From contig NZ_JAZDRH010000013.1 of assembly GCF_047470865.1 (NCBI RefSeq), forward strand, positions 19,912-83,911: DNA of 64,000 nucleotides. The letters run 5' to 3'. Shown one piece after another: positions 37,668-45,220 of the stretch; position 1 is the first letter of the stretch, and every line of letters begins with the position of its first letter. This stretch comes from JAZDRH01 sp047470865 (lineage in GTDB: Bacteria; Pseudomonadota; Gammaproteobacteria; Pseudomonadales; Pseudomonadaceae). Both the position numbers and the translations under genes were made by a program. The notes beneath the pieces were generated by a model, which did not search any database, was not told the origin of the DNA, and saw only the letters and a program-made list of their open reading frames with translations.

Positions 37668-38669
37668 ATGAAGGATAGATTTACCAATCCATCAGCCGCT
37701 ATTTTGACAACCCTGGCTAAGGGCTTTGAGGCTCCCGAAATTACACTCCAATTTGATGATATGGCGGCAATCAAACCTGCCGAGCTTAAAAAAATAAATA
37801 AGCTTTGTCAGACCTATCAAGACAGAATAAATGTACGATTTTATGGTATGTATGGACAGGAAGAACAGTTTGATGCTCAGGTATTAGTGCATCTTCCAGA
37901 TGTTACTAACCTTACTATTAACTGTTTGAATGCTGTGCTAAATCCAGAATGTCTTTATCAGTTGTCGCACTTGCGTCATTTAGATTTTTCACCTTATTTG
38001 TGGACAGATGTTGAGTTTTTGCAGCATTTTGCTCATCCAGAACAGTTTATGTCATTAGAATTTCGTGATATTCGAAACCAAAAACTCAATATGCAAGCTT
38101 TAACACGCTTTCCTAATTTAACCTCTTTAGTGTTGTGGGGGCAGGGGAAAGGTATTGAAAGTATCAAAAGCCTCAAGCAGCTTAAAAAGTTACAGTTGAG
38201 AAAATTTCCTCACCTTGATTTATCAATACTCAATAATTTACACCAACTTGAAGAGTTATTTTTATACTCAGGCGCGCAAGATAATTTAGAAGCCATTCAA
38301 GCACTACCTATACATACGTTGAAAATTGATGGTATTCGAGGTTTGCGTAGTTTGGGTGAGCTACAGCGTTTTGGTTTGCTAAAAAACTTAATTATTGAAA
38401 ACCAAGGGCAGCTTGCTGAAATAGATTTTACTAATTGCCAGCATTTGCAAATAGTTAGCTTAAGAAAACTAAAAGGCTTGCAGCGGTTAAAAAATATTCA
38501 GTATTTAACGCACCTTAAAAAGCTGTATTTACAAGCAGTTAGCTTAGAGTTCTTTACTGAAGTTGCTCCATTTTTACCAAGCAGTTTGCAGTGCTGTAGC
38601 GTTTATTCATTAGCGACTAAAGAGAATAAAGCGATTAACCAGTTTTTAAAGGAAAAGGGATTGAAATAA
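37668..38669 (+). CDS. Leucine-rich-repeat protein of unknown function
   Basis: A 333-residue protein without signal peptide or membrane helix. From about residue 85 to 310 it shows irregular leucine-rich repeats, for example LTNLTINCL-type strands such as VTNLTINCLNAVL, LSHLRHLDFSPYL, FPNLTSLVLWGQG, LKQLKKLQLRKFP, LHQLEELFLYSGA and LTHLKKLYLQAVS. The first 80 residues are not repeat-like. Six bases after cobS, so possibly on the same transcript, although nothing connects it to cobalamin. I do not recognise the family. Confidence 0.72.
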   Translation: MKDRFTNPSAAILTTLAKGFEAPEITLQFDDMAAIKPAELKKINKLCQTYQDRINVRFYGMYGQEEQFDAQVLVHLPDVTNLTINCLNAVLNPECLYQLSHLRHLDFSPYLWTDVEFLQHFAHPEQFMSLEFRDIRNQKLNMQALTRFPNLTSLVLWGQGKGIESIKSLKQLKKLQLRKFPHLDLSILNNLHQLEELFLYSGAQDNLEAIQALPIHTLKIDGIRGLRSLGELQRFGLLKNLIIENQGQLAEIDFTNCQHLQIVSLRKLKGLQRLKNIQYLTHLKKLYLQAVSLEFFTEVAPFLPSSLQCCSVYSLATKENKAINQFLKEKGLK

Positions 38670-38747
38670 GCTGTGACTCTGTAGTCAGGAAATGTTTATA
38701 GCATTGTGCTATCATGTTTGATTCTTGCAAAAGATCAGGAGGACAAG

Positions 38748-38939
38748 ATGAGTGTGAAAAATGCACAGGAGTCAGAATTGACGAGTGAAATGATTGCTCG
38801 CCAAACAGCGTTGTTCTTGAAAAAAGGTGGTAGTGTTGAGCGAGTGCCTGTAGGTCATAGCGCCCAAACAGCACAATACGTTAGTCAATTCAAACGCTCT
38901 AATACTAAGAACCGTAAGCCGCCAACACCAGTAAAATAG
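38748..38939 (+). CDS. Small conserved-looking hydrophilic protein
   Basis: A 63-residue protein with a strong AGGAGG six bases before its ATG and its own terminator, so very probably real. Features: acidic start (ESELTSEMIARQ), a central FLKKGGSVERVPVGHSAQ and a basic, proline-ending tail (NRKPPTPVK). No membrane segment. Function unknown; the FLKKGG-VPVG block looks like a small protein motif I have seen in Pseudomonas-type proteins, but I cannot name it. Confidence 0.75.
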   Translation: MSVKNAQESELTSEMIARQTALFLKKGGSVERVPVGHSAQTAQYVSQFKRSNTKNRKPPTPVK

Positions 38940-38946
38940 AATTAAT

Positions 38947-38987
38947 AAAAAAGCCGCTCCTAATTATGATTAGGTAGCGGCTTTTTT
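38947..38987. terminator. Bidirectional terminator between the small protein and tsdA
   Basis: Long stem AAAAAAGCCGCT / AGCGGCTTTTTT with an inner pair CCTAAT / ATTAGG. Poly-A and poly-T flanks allow use in both directions. Confidence 0.9.
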
Positions 38988-39001
38988 ACGCTTAAGCGTT
39001 A

Positions 39002-39925
39002 TTACTTAGTGCCTTGCCCTAAAATAACGCCATTCACTTTTTCGCCATATAGGTTAACACCATCATTCGCATGGTATTTAACGCGGGTTTCTTCTACAGA
39101 ACCATTTACTAAACGCGGATCTTGTGGGCGCTCATGGCTGTTCATGTAGGCTGCCACATCCCAAGCTTCTTGGTCGCTTAGTGTGTGCCCTTTACCTAAT
39201 GGCATGTTAGCTTTAATGAAGGTTGCAGCCGTGTTGATACGGTGCATGCCTGCGCCCCAGTTAAAGGAGTCTTTGCCCCAAAGTGGTGGGAAGGCGTAGT
39301 TTTCACCTACTTTTTGACCTTCACCATTAGGGCCATGGCAATAAGCGCATTGGTCTGCATAAACCTGCTTGCCACGCTCTAGGCTATAGCCATCTTTGGG
39401 TTTTGCTACGTTAGGGTAGGCACGGCCAGGTAACTCTACACCTGTAGGTGCATTGGTGGCTAGCCAGTAAGAGTAAGTGATCAGCGCAGTCATTTCTGGG
39501 CTATCTGCAGCTGGTGGCTTGCCATTCATGCTGAATTGAAAGCAGCCTTGAATGCGCTCAGCATAAGTATTGACTTTGTTGTTTTTGCTGCGGTAAGCAG
39601 GATACATACCATATGCAGCCCATAAAGGTGCTGCATTAGCTAGGCGGCCTTGATCCATATGGCAGTTAACGCAGTTTAAGCCGTTGCCAACGTATTCAGG
39701 CGCTTCACGCTTGGTATCAACAAAGATCGCGTGGCCTTTACGTACCATTTCACCAAATGCGTTGTCAGGCAAGTCGGCTTCGAGTGGAGGCACATGGTAG
39801 CTTTCGCCGGCTGCTTTTTGCGCAGAAGGCTGTAGTTGAGACTGATCATCCATTTTAATTGGTGTGGCTGCCAAGGCTACACTAGTAACACTAAGAGCTA
39901 AGGTGCTTAATAATAGTTTTTTCAT
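39002..39925 (-). CDS. tsdA: Thiosulfate dehydrogenase, tetrathionate-forming (diheme cytochrome c)
   Basis: Periplasmic enzyme joining two thiosulfates to tetrathionate. After a signal peptide (cleavage near ALAATP) there are two heme sites, CVNCH at 85-89 and CAYCH at 193-197. AERIQGCFQFSMNGKPP carries Cys128, which matches the unusual axial cysteine ligand of the catalytic heme in TsdA, and Met241 in KANMPLG is a likely ligand of heme 2. I use the ATG at 39923-39925 with AAGGTG seven bases upstream; the longer frame starts at GTG. Two bases separate the longer frame from tsdB upstream, so the pair is an operon. Direction of the reaction in vivo is not readable. Confidence 0.88.
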   Translation of the reverse strand: MKKLLLSTLALSVTSVALAATPIKMDDQSQLQPSAQKAAGESYHVPPLEADLPDNAFGEMVRKGHAIFVDTKREAPEYVGNGLNCVNCHMDQGRLANAAPLWAAYGMYPAYRSKNNKVNTYAERIQGCFQFSMNGKPPAADSPEMTALITYSYWLATNAPTGVELPGRAYPNVAKPKDGYSLERGKQVYADQCAYCHGPNGEGQKVGENYAFPPLWGKDSFNWGAGMHRINTAATFIKANMPLGKGHTLSDQEAWDVAAYMNSHERPQDPRLVNGSVEETRVKYHANDGVNLYGEKVNGVILGQGTK

Positions 39926-39935
39926 GGTCATCACC

Positions 39936-40571
39936 TTATTTACCTAAACCTGAGAAATACTGGGCAATGGCATCTATTTCGCTTTCAGTGAGTGCGCGTG
40001 CGATATGGCCCATTAAGTCTGCATGGTCATTTTTACGAGTGCCGTTTTTCCATGCATGTAGTTGGTTTTTAAGATAGCTAGGATGTTGTCCTGCTAAAGG
40101 TGGAAAAGATGTGCCAACACCAACGCCGCCAGGGCCGTGACATACAACACACTCTGGAATATTGCGTGTCCAGTCGCCGCGCAAGGCAAGCGTTTCACCT
40201 TCGCCTTCAGGTTTTTTGGCACGTGTCACTTCAGGTGTTTTTGGTGATTTCATGGATGCAATATATTGTGATACTGCAAGTGCTTCCTCGTCTGTTAAAC
40301 CGTTAGCAATTGGTAGCATGATAGGGTTTTGACGAGTACCAGAACGGAAATCGTGAATTTGCTTGTTTAAATATTCAGCAGGATAGCCTGAAATATGAGG
40401 GAAGCCGCCTGCATCCATGCCCATGCCTTCTGGGCCATGGCAAGTGATGCACGCAATGGCGCCTGGATTGGAGCCGCCTTTTTGGTAGATAGCTTGTCCG
40501 TCAGCAGCTAAAGCAGAGCTGACAGCGGTTGCAAGCAGTCCACCGCAAATCAATTTTGTGATTGAACGCAT
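39936..40571 (-). CDS. tsdB: TsdB-like diheme cytochrome c (c4 type)
   Basis: Periplasmic electron acceptor for TsdA. The signal peptide ends near ALAADG; two tandem cytochrome-c domains follow with CITCHGPEG at 41-45 and CVVCHGPGG at 141-145, and paired methionines (for example PIMLPIANGL) as likely ligands. 211 residues. GAGGAA stands upstream of the ATG. Any c4 cytochrome looks similar, so the TsdB name rests on its position ahead of tsdA. Confidence 0.82.
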   Translation of the reverse strand: MRSITKLICGGLLATAVSSALAADGQAIYQKGGSNPGAIACITCHGPEGMGMDAGGFPHISGYPAEYLNKQIHDFRSGTRQNPIMLPIANGLTDEEALAVSQYIASMKSPKTPEVTRAKKPEGEGETLALRGDWTRNIPECVVCHGPGGVGVGTSFPPLAGQHPSYLKNQLHAWKNGTRKNDHADLMGHIARALTESEIDAIAQYFSGLGK

Positions 40572-40908
40572 TTATTATTCCTCGCAGGATTTAACTGTAG
40601 GTTAAGTACAGTTTGTTCACAGTCGCCGTCTTCTTATTAGTAGTGTATTAGTACTTTTTATAGGGATAGGTTTTCTAGAATCCTATACTTAAATTGTATC
40701 TAAGCTTATTCTAAAAAGTGCTTAGACCTTAGTGAAAATAACTAATATGGCGCTAGTCTATTTACTTCTATGGGTATACCCATTTTAAAGGGCCGTGATT
40801 CTATCAGTATTTTTAGGTGCCCGCGAGTTTGGTAAAACCTTGTAAATAAATGGTTAATTAAAAATATCACATGTAAGTGTTTACTTTTTACATGTAAGGA
40901 TGTAGTTT
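40572..40908. promoter_or_regulatory. Divergent control region between tsdBA and the yjfI-flotillin operon
   Basis: 337 AT-rich bases without a gene. It holds a perfect 14-base palindrome ATGGGTATACCCAT (40770-40783), an inverted pair TATAGGG / TCCTATA (40659-40665 and 40681-40687), and two direct copies of ACATGTAAG starting at 40869 and 40890, 21 bases or two helical turns apart; the second copy runs into the yjfI ribosome site AAGGA. Any of these could bind regulators; none matches a site I can name. Confidence 0.5.
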
Positions 40909-41538
40909 GTGCTTATGGACAAGAAATCATCAGCCTATTATCAGCGTCAGTTTCGTCAGCGTTTACGTGAGCAGGGTTTAGTCAAAAAAGAAGTATGGAT
41001 CTTGCCTGAAAATGCTGCGCAATTGAACTACATTGAACGCAAGTTACGTCACTCTATTACGACAGCGCTTGCCGCAACCGAAGAGGGAATAGAGGTTATG
41101 CCTAACTCAGTATGGACAATTTCACAGTTGCATCAGGCGTTAAGTGCAACTTCACTTGTGCAAAGTAATGCAGTGCAAGTAGAGGTTATTGATGGGGTTG
41201 AACCTAGTCTGCATGTGGTTATGCGAGAATATGGCGATCTACCTATTTTTATCGCCATCATGGGTGAGCAAATTATTGCCGAAGTAGTTTTGTGGCCGGC
41301 TAGTGATATTGCGGATAAACCTAAGTTTCATGAAGAAGTATTGCGCAGCCATAAATTTTTCCCATTATCCAGTATAGGTTTAGAGATACTGCCAGATGGT
41401 GAAGAGTGCTACATCATGTACGGTGCACTCAGCGCTACATCTAAAATTGAAAATGTTGTATTAGAGCTTGAAGTACTAGCCGACAATGTTATGAAAGCTA
41501 CAGCAGCGTTTGAATCTTTTTTACCAGCAATCAGCTAA
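40909..41538 (+). CDS. yjfI: YjfI family (DUF2170) protein
   Basis: 209-residue protein of the YjfI family, which is found next to PspA-like YjfJ in many proteobacteria; molecular role unknown. An N-terminal basic segment (SAYYQRQFRQRLREQGLVKKEVWI) precedes a DUF2170 domain with HVVMREYGDLPIFIAI and ILPDGEECYIMYGALS. The GTG at 40909 has AAGGA at ideal spacing; an ATG two codons later is possible. First gene of a five-gene operon. Confidence 0.82.
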   Translation: MLMDKKSSAYYQRQFRQRLREQGLVKKEVWILPENAAQLNYIERKLRHSITTALAATEEGIEVMPNSVWTISQLHQALSATSLVQSNAVQVEVIDGVEPSLHVVMREYGDLPIFIAIMGEQIIAEVVLWPASDIADKPKFHEEVLRSHKFFPLSSIGLEILPDGEECYIMYGALSATSKIENVVLELEVLADNVMKATAAFESFLPAIS

Positions 41539-41554
41539 TTGCAAGGAGTAACCT

Positions 41555-42253
41555 ATGAACGTATGGAGCAAATTAATGACCGCTCTTCGTGGCGGCGCCA
41601 ATGAGTTAGGCGAAGCTATGGTTGATAGCCAAGCAATGCGTATTTTAGATCAAGAAATTCGTGATGCTGATGAAGAGTTAAAAAAAGCCCGTGAAGCGCT
41701 AGCCGAGATCATGGCTAAACATAAGTTAGCTGTAGATCGTGCTAATAAAAGCCAAGCAAAAGTTTCTGAGTATGAAGAGTACGCAGTTAAAGCACTGGAA
41801 TCGGGTAATGAAACACTGGCGCTGGAAGTTGCCGAAAAAATAGCCTTGCTAGAATCAAGCATGAAGGAAGATAAAGAGCAAAAGGAAGCTTATGCACGTA
41901 GCGTAGAACAATTGCGCCATTCTGTGCAGCAGGCGCAAAGCAATATCAAGCGCCTTAAACAGCAAGTAGATACGCTAAAAGCGACGGAAACAGTGCAAAA
42001 AGCACAAGTAGCTGTTGCTACGCGTCAAGGTGGCTCTCAAGCAAAACTGCATACTGCGTTAGAGTCATTAGAGCGAATCAAGCAAAAACAAGCTGAGCGT
42101 AGTGCAAAGTTAGAAGCCAGCCAAGAAATTGTTGAGCTTGAAGATGCGGATGCTCAGCTTCAGAAAAAACTGCGTGATGCAGGGATTTCAGCAGATACTA
42201 ATAGCGCTAATGCTATTTTGGAACGTTTGAAAGCCAGAGCAGTCCAAGAATAA
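41555..42253 (+). CDS. yjfJ: PspA/IM30 family protein (YjfJ-like)
   Basis: ESCRT-III-related coiled-coil protein expected to polymerise on the inner face of the membrane and help repair it. The 232 residues are almost wholly helical: an N-terminal amphipathic segment (VWSKLMTALRGGANELGEAM), then long heptad stretches such as ADEELKKAREALAEIMAKHK and VEQLRHSVQQAQSNIKRLKQ. Sits 16 bases after yjfI, GCAAGGAG before its ATG. No PspF, PspB or PspC neighbour, so this is the Yjf branch, not the classical psp operon. Confidence 0.88.
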   Translation: MNVWSKLMTALRGGANELGEAMVDSQAMRILDQEIRDADEELKKAREALAEIMAKHKLAVDRANKSQAKVSEYEEYAVKALESGNETLALEVAEKIALLESSMKEDKEQKEAYARSVEQLRHSVQQAQSNIKRLKQQVDTLKATETVQKAQVAVATRQGGSQAKLHTALESLERIKQKQAERSAKLEASQEIVELEDADAQLQKKLRDAGISADTNSANAILERLKARAVQE

Positions 42254-42266
42254 ATTATGGGAAATA

Positions 42267-42294
42267 GCGGCTACTTATTAAGTTAAGTAGCCGC
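42267..42294. repeat. Strong hairpin between yjfJ and yqiJ
   Basis: Perfect 11-base arms GCGGCTACTTA / TAAGTAGCCGC with a six-base loop, 13 bases past the yjfJ stop. No T-run follows, so it may be an RNA-processing or stability element that sets the ratio between the first two and the later genes; partial termination is the alternative. Confidence 0.6.
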
Positions 42295-42319
42295 CCTTAA
42301 CTACAGGAGTCCCTCGCTG

Positions 42320-42976
42320 ATGGAGCTATTCTTTAATACCATCATGCAGTTTCCCGTTATCGTGCTTACCTTTTTGCTGTGTATTGCCATTGTTTATTGG
42401 TTGATTGCAGCATTAGGGATAGTTGAAGTCGATGTGCTGGACTTCGATATGGAAATTGATGGTGTCGTACAGGGTAAGCTTGAAGGAGCATTAGAAGCCT
42501 TTGCTGGTTTATTAATGCGCTTAGGCTTGGTTGGGATTCCAATTACTCTTCTTCTTACTGTTTTATTCTTTTTTGCTTGGTTGGTAGGTTATTTTGTGCA
42601 ATTGCTATTGCTCAATCACTTGCCTTTAGGCTGGTTTGTTTATCCGATAGGTATAGTTGTTTTAATAGGCGCACTTTTTGTGGCTATGTTTTGCACTGTT
42701 GTAATTTGCCGCCCGTTAGGATCATTCTTTCGTAAAGCCAAATCTATGAATAGCCATCCAACTATTTTAGGGCGCACTGCAGTTTTACGTAGTGGTAAGG
42801 TTACTCCTTCTTTTGGTGAGGCGTTACTAGAAGATGGTGGTGCTGGTTTGCTGCTTAAAGTAAGAGCTAAAGAGCCTAATAGCTTTAAACGTGGTGATCG
42901 TGTTGTGCTAATTGAATATATCGCTGATCAGCATGTGTACTACATTGTTAGTGAGAGTGAGTTTTCTGGATCATGA
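42320..42976 (+). CDS. yqiJ: YqiJ-type inner-membrane protein with OB-fold
   Basis: A 218-residue membrane protein resembling NfeD/YqiJ proteins that pair with flotillins. Three to four helices are visible (around 10-30, 65-90, 100-125). After a loop with GRTAVLRSGKVTPSFGEALL the C-terminal part looks like an OB-fold (GDRVVLIEYIADQHVYYIV). The next gene is a flotillin after 179 bases. OB-fold plus flotillin neighbour is the usual pairing. Confidence 0.83.
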   Translation: MELFFNTIMQFPVIVLTFLLCIAIVYWLIAALGIVEVDVLDFDMEIDGVVQGKLEGALEAFAGLLMRLGLVGIPITLLLTVLFFFAWLVGYFVQLLLLNHLPLGWFVYPIGIVVLIGALFVAMFCTVVICRPLGSFFRKAKSMNSHPTILGRTAVLRSGKVTPSFGEALLEDGGAGLLLKVRAKEPNSFKRGDRVVLIEYIADQHVYYIVSESEFSGS

Positions 42977-43155
42977 CAAAGTGTGACTTTGAGGTGGTTT
43001 GGCACTCTCTCAACTAGATATTCTCGATCAGCCCGTTAGCAGGTGTTAATGTGTGCTAGGTCATCAAGGAAAATGACAAAGGGCTTAGCCCTTATATATT
43101 TAACTCTTGCCAATATGGCAAAAATTATTAATGGGATACAAGGAGCACGCAACGC

Positions 43156-45201
43156 ATGAGTATGGCTACCTTAATGCCTTTCCTAATTGGAATAGGTCTT
43201 TTCTTCTTAGTCATTATTGGCTTTTTTGCATTATTTAAAGCCTTCTATATCAAAGTGCCACAAGGTACGGCTTTGATTGTCAATGATATGTCTTCAATGC
43301 CTAAAGTGCACTTTACAGGTGCTTTAGTTTACCCAGTGATTTACAAAAAAGAGTTTATGAAAATCTCTTTATTAACACTGGAAGTTGATCGTCGTGGTAA
43401 AGATGGTTTGATTTGTCGTGACAACTTACGTGCTGATATTACAGTTGCTTTTTATTTGCGCGTAAATGAAACCCAAGAAGATGTGTTAAAAGTAGCTAAA
43501 GCTATTGGCGTAGATCGTGCCTCTGATCGTATTGCAGTTAATGAGCTATTTAACGCTAAGTTTTCAGAAGCGTTAAAAACAGTGGGTAAACAATTTGATT
43601 TTGTGCACTTGTTTGAAGAGCGTCAAAACTTCCGTGATCGTATTATTGAAGTTATAGGTAATGACCTTAATGGTTATGCGCTAGAAGACGTTGCGATTGA
43701 CTATCTTGAACAAACGCCGAAAGCCTCATTAGATCCATTTAATATTTTGGATGCTGAGGGTATTCGTAAGATTACTGAATTAACGGCTACGCAAAACGTT
43801 ATTACTAACGAACTTGAGCGTAATGAAGAGTTAGCTATCAAGAAAAAGAACGTTGAAACGCGTGAAGCTACTTTAGAGCTTGAGCGACAACAAGCAGATG
43901 CGGAAGCACGTCAGCAGCGTGAAATTGAAACTATTCGTGCTCGCGAACAAGCAGAGACCGAAAAAGTACGTGAAGAAGAACGTTTAAAATCTGAGATGGC
44001 ACGTATTCAAACAGCACAAGAGTTAGAAGTGCGTGAAGAAAATCGTTTGCGTGAAGTAGAAGTAGCTGAGCAAAACCGTGAACGTGCTGTGGCAATTGAA
44101 ATTGAAAAAGTCAATCGTGCCCGTGAGTTAGAAGTTGTTTCTCGTGAACGTGAAGTAGAATTACAGCGTATTGAAAAAGAAAAAGCCTTAGAAGAAGAGC
44201 GCAAAAATATTGCTAGCGTTATTCGTGAGCGTGTAGCCGTTGAGAAAACTGTTGCGCAAGAAGAAGAACGTATTAAAGAAGTGCGTGAAGTATCTGAGGC
44301 AGAGCGTTTAAAACAGGTCACTGTATTAAATGCACAAGCTCAAGCTGAACAGGAACTCGTTCGTCAGGTTAAACAAGCAGAAGCGGATGAAGCCACAGCT
44401 AAACATAAAGCAGTTGAAGTCAATACCATGGCGCAGGCTGACCTTGAAGCAGCGGCCAAACAAGCAGAAGCGAAAATTCGTTTGGCCGAAGGTATTCAAG
44501 CTGAGCGCGCAGCACCTGGGTTAGCGGATGCTCGTGTACGTGAAGTGCAAGCTGCTGCTTTAGAAAAAGAAGGTATGGCGCAAGCTAAAGTCAAAGTTGA
44601 AGTTATGACGGCTCAAGCTCGTGGAGATGAAGAGCAAGGCTTGGCACAAGCCCGTATTACTGAAGCCCATGCACAAGCGAAAGAGAAAAATGGCTTGGCA
44701 GAAGCTAAAGTGCTGGAAGAGAAATTAACGGCTCAGGCACGTGGTGAAGAACAGTTAGGTTCATCGAAAGCCAAAGCCAATCGCGATATTGGTTTGGTTG
44801 ACGCCGAAGTATTACGCGAGCGTTTCAAAGCTGAAGCCGACGGCTTACAAGACAAGTTCAATGCCTTAAATGGCCTAGGTGATACGGCACGTGCGCATGA
44901 AGAGTTCCGTATGCAATTAGAAAAAGGCTTTGATCAAGCTATGGCTGAAATTGCAGCTAATAAAGAAATTGCACGTGAACAAGCTGAAGTGCTATCAGCT
45001 GCCTTATCTAAAGCGAAAATTGAAATTGTGGGGGGAGAAGGCGACTTCTTCAATTCATTTGCTAAATCCTTATCTGTAGGTAAAGCCATTGAGGGCGTTG
45101 TAGGCAAAAGCCCGGTGGTGCAGAACATTTTGCAAAGCGTTTTAGCTCGCGCTAATACTCCAGCGAAAGCAGCACCTAGCAACAATGATGAGCAAAACTA
45201 A
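43156..45201 (+). CDS. yqiK: Flotillin family protein YqiK
   Basis: Membrane scaffold of the SPFH/flotillin class. N-terminal helix (FLIGIGLFFLVIIGFFALF), then an SPFH/Band-7 domain to about residue 210, then roughly 350 residues of very charged coiled coil (for example REQAETEKVREEERLKSEMA) and Ala/Glu-rich repeats around GLAEAKVLEEKLTAQARGEE, as in flotillins. C-terminal residues 620-681 are less regular. 681 residues is on the long side. AAGGAG ten bases upstream. The AAA+ gene follows after 19 bases. Confidence 0.9.
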   Translation: MSMATLMPFLIGIGLFFLVIIGFFALFKAFYIKVPQGTALIVNDMSSMPKVHFTGALVYPVIYKKEFMKISLLTLEVDRRGKDGLICRDNLRADITVAFYLRVNETQEDVLKVAKAIGVDRASDRIAVNELFNAKFSEALKTVGKQFDFVHLFEERQNFRDRIIEVIGNDLNGYALEDVAIDYLEQTPKASLDPFNILDAEGIRKITELTATQNVITNELERNEELAIKKKNVETREATLELERQQADAEARQQREIETIRAREQAETEKVREEERLKSEMARIQTAQELEVREENRLREVEVAEQNRERAVAIEIEKVNRARELEVVSREREVELQRIEKEKALEEERKNIASVIRERVAVEKTVAQEEERIKEVREVSEAERLKQVTVLNAQAQAEQELVRQVKQAEADEATAKHKAVEVNTMAQADLEAAAKQAEAKIRLAEGIQAERAAPGLADARVREVQAAALEKEGMAQAKVKVEVMTAQARGDEEQGLAQARITEAHAQAKEKNGLAEAKVLEEKLTAQARGEEQLGSSKAKANRDIGLVDAEVLRERFKAEADGLQDKFNALNGLGDTARAHEEFRMQLEKGFDQAMAEIAANKEIAREQAEVLSAALSKAKIEIVGGEGDFFNSFAKSLSVGKAIEGVVGKSPVVQNILQSVLARANTPAKAAPSNNDEQN

Positions 45202-45220
45202 GCAAAGATAGGGAAAGGTA

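Noticed and set aside
42998..43014. TTTGGCACTCTCTCAAC upstream of yqiK as a sigma-54 promoter
   Set aside because: The -24 half (TGGCAC) fits, but the -12 position reads AC instead of the required GC. PspA operons elsewhere use sigma-54, so I looked, but the match fails.
42973..43081. ATGACAAAG repeated exactly 100 bases apart before yqiK
   Set aside because: Nine bases in AT-rich DNA; no symmetry or other support.
44007..44321. Serine-rich minus-strand frame inside yqiK
   Set aside because: It is the complement of the charged coiled-coil repeats of the flotillin.
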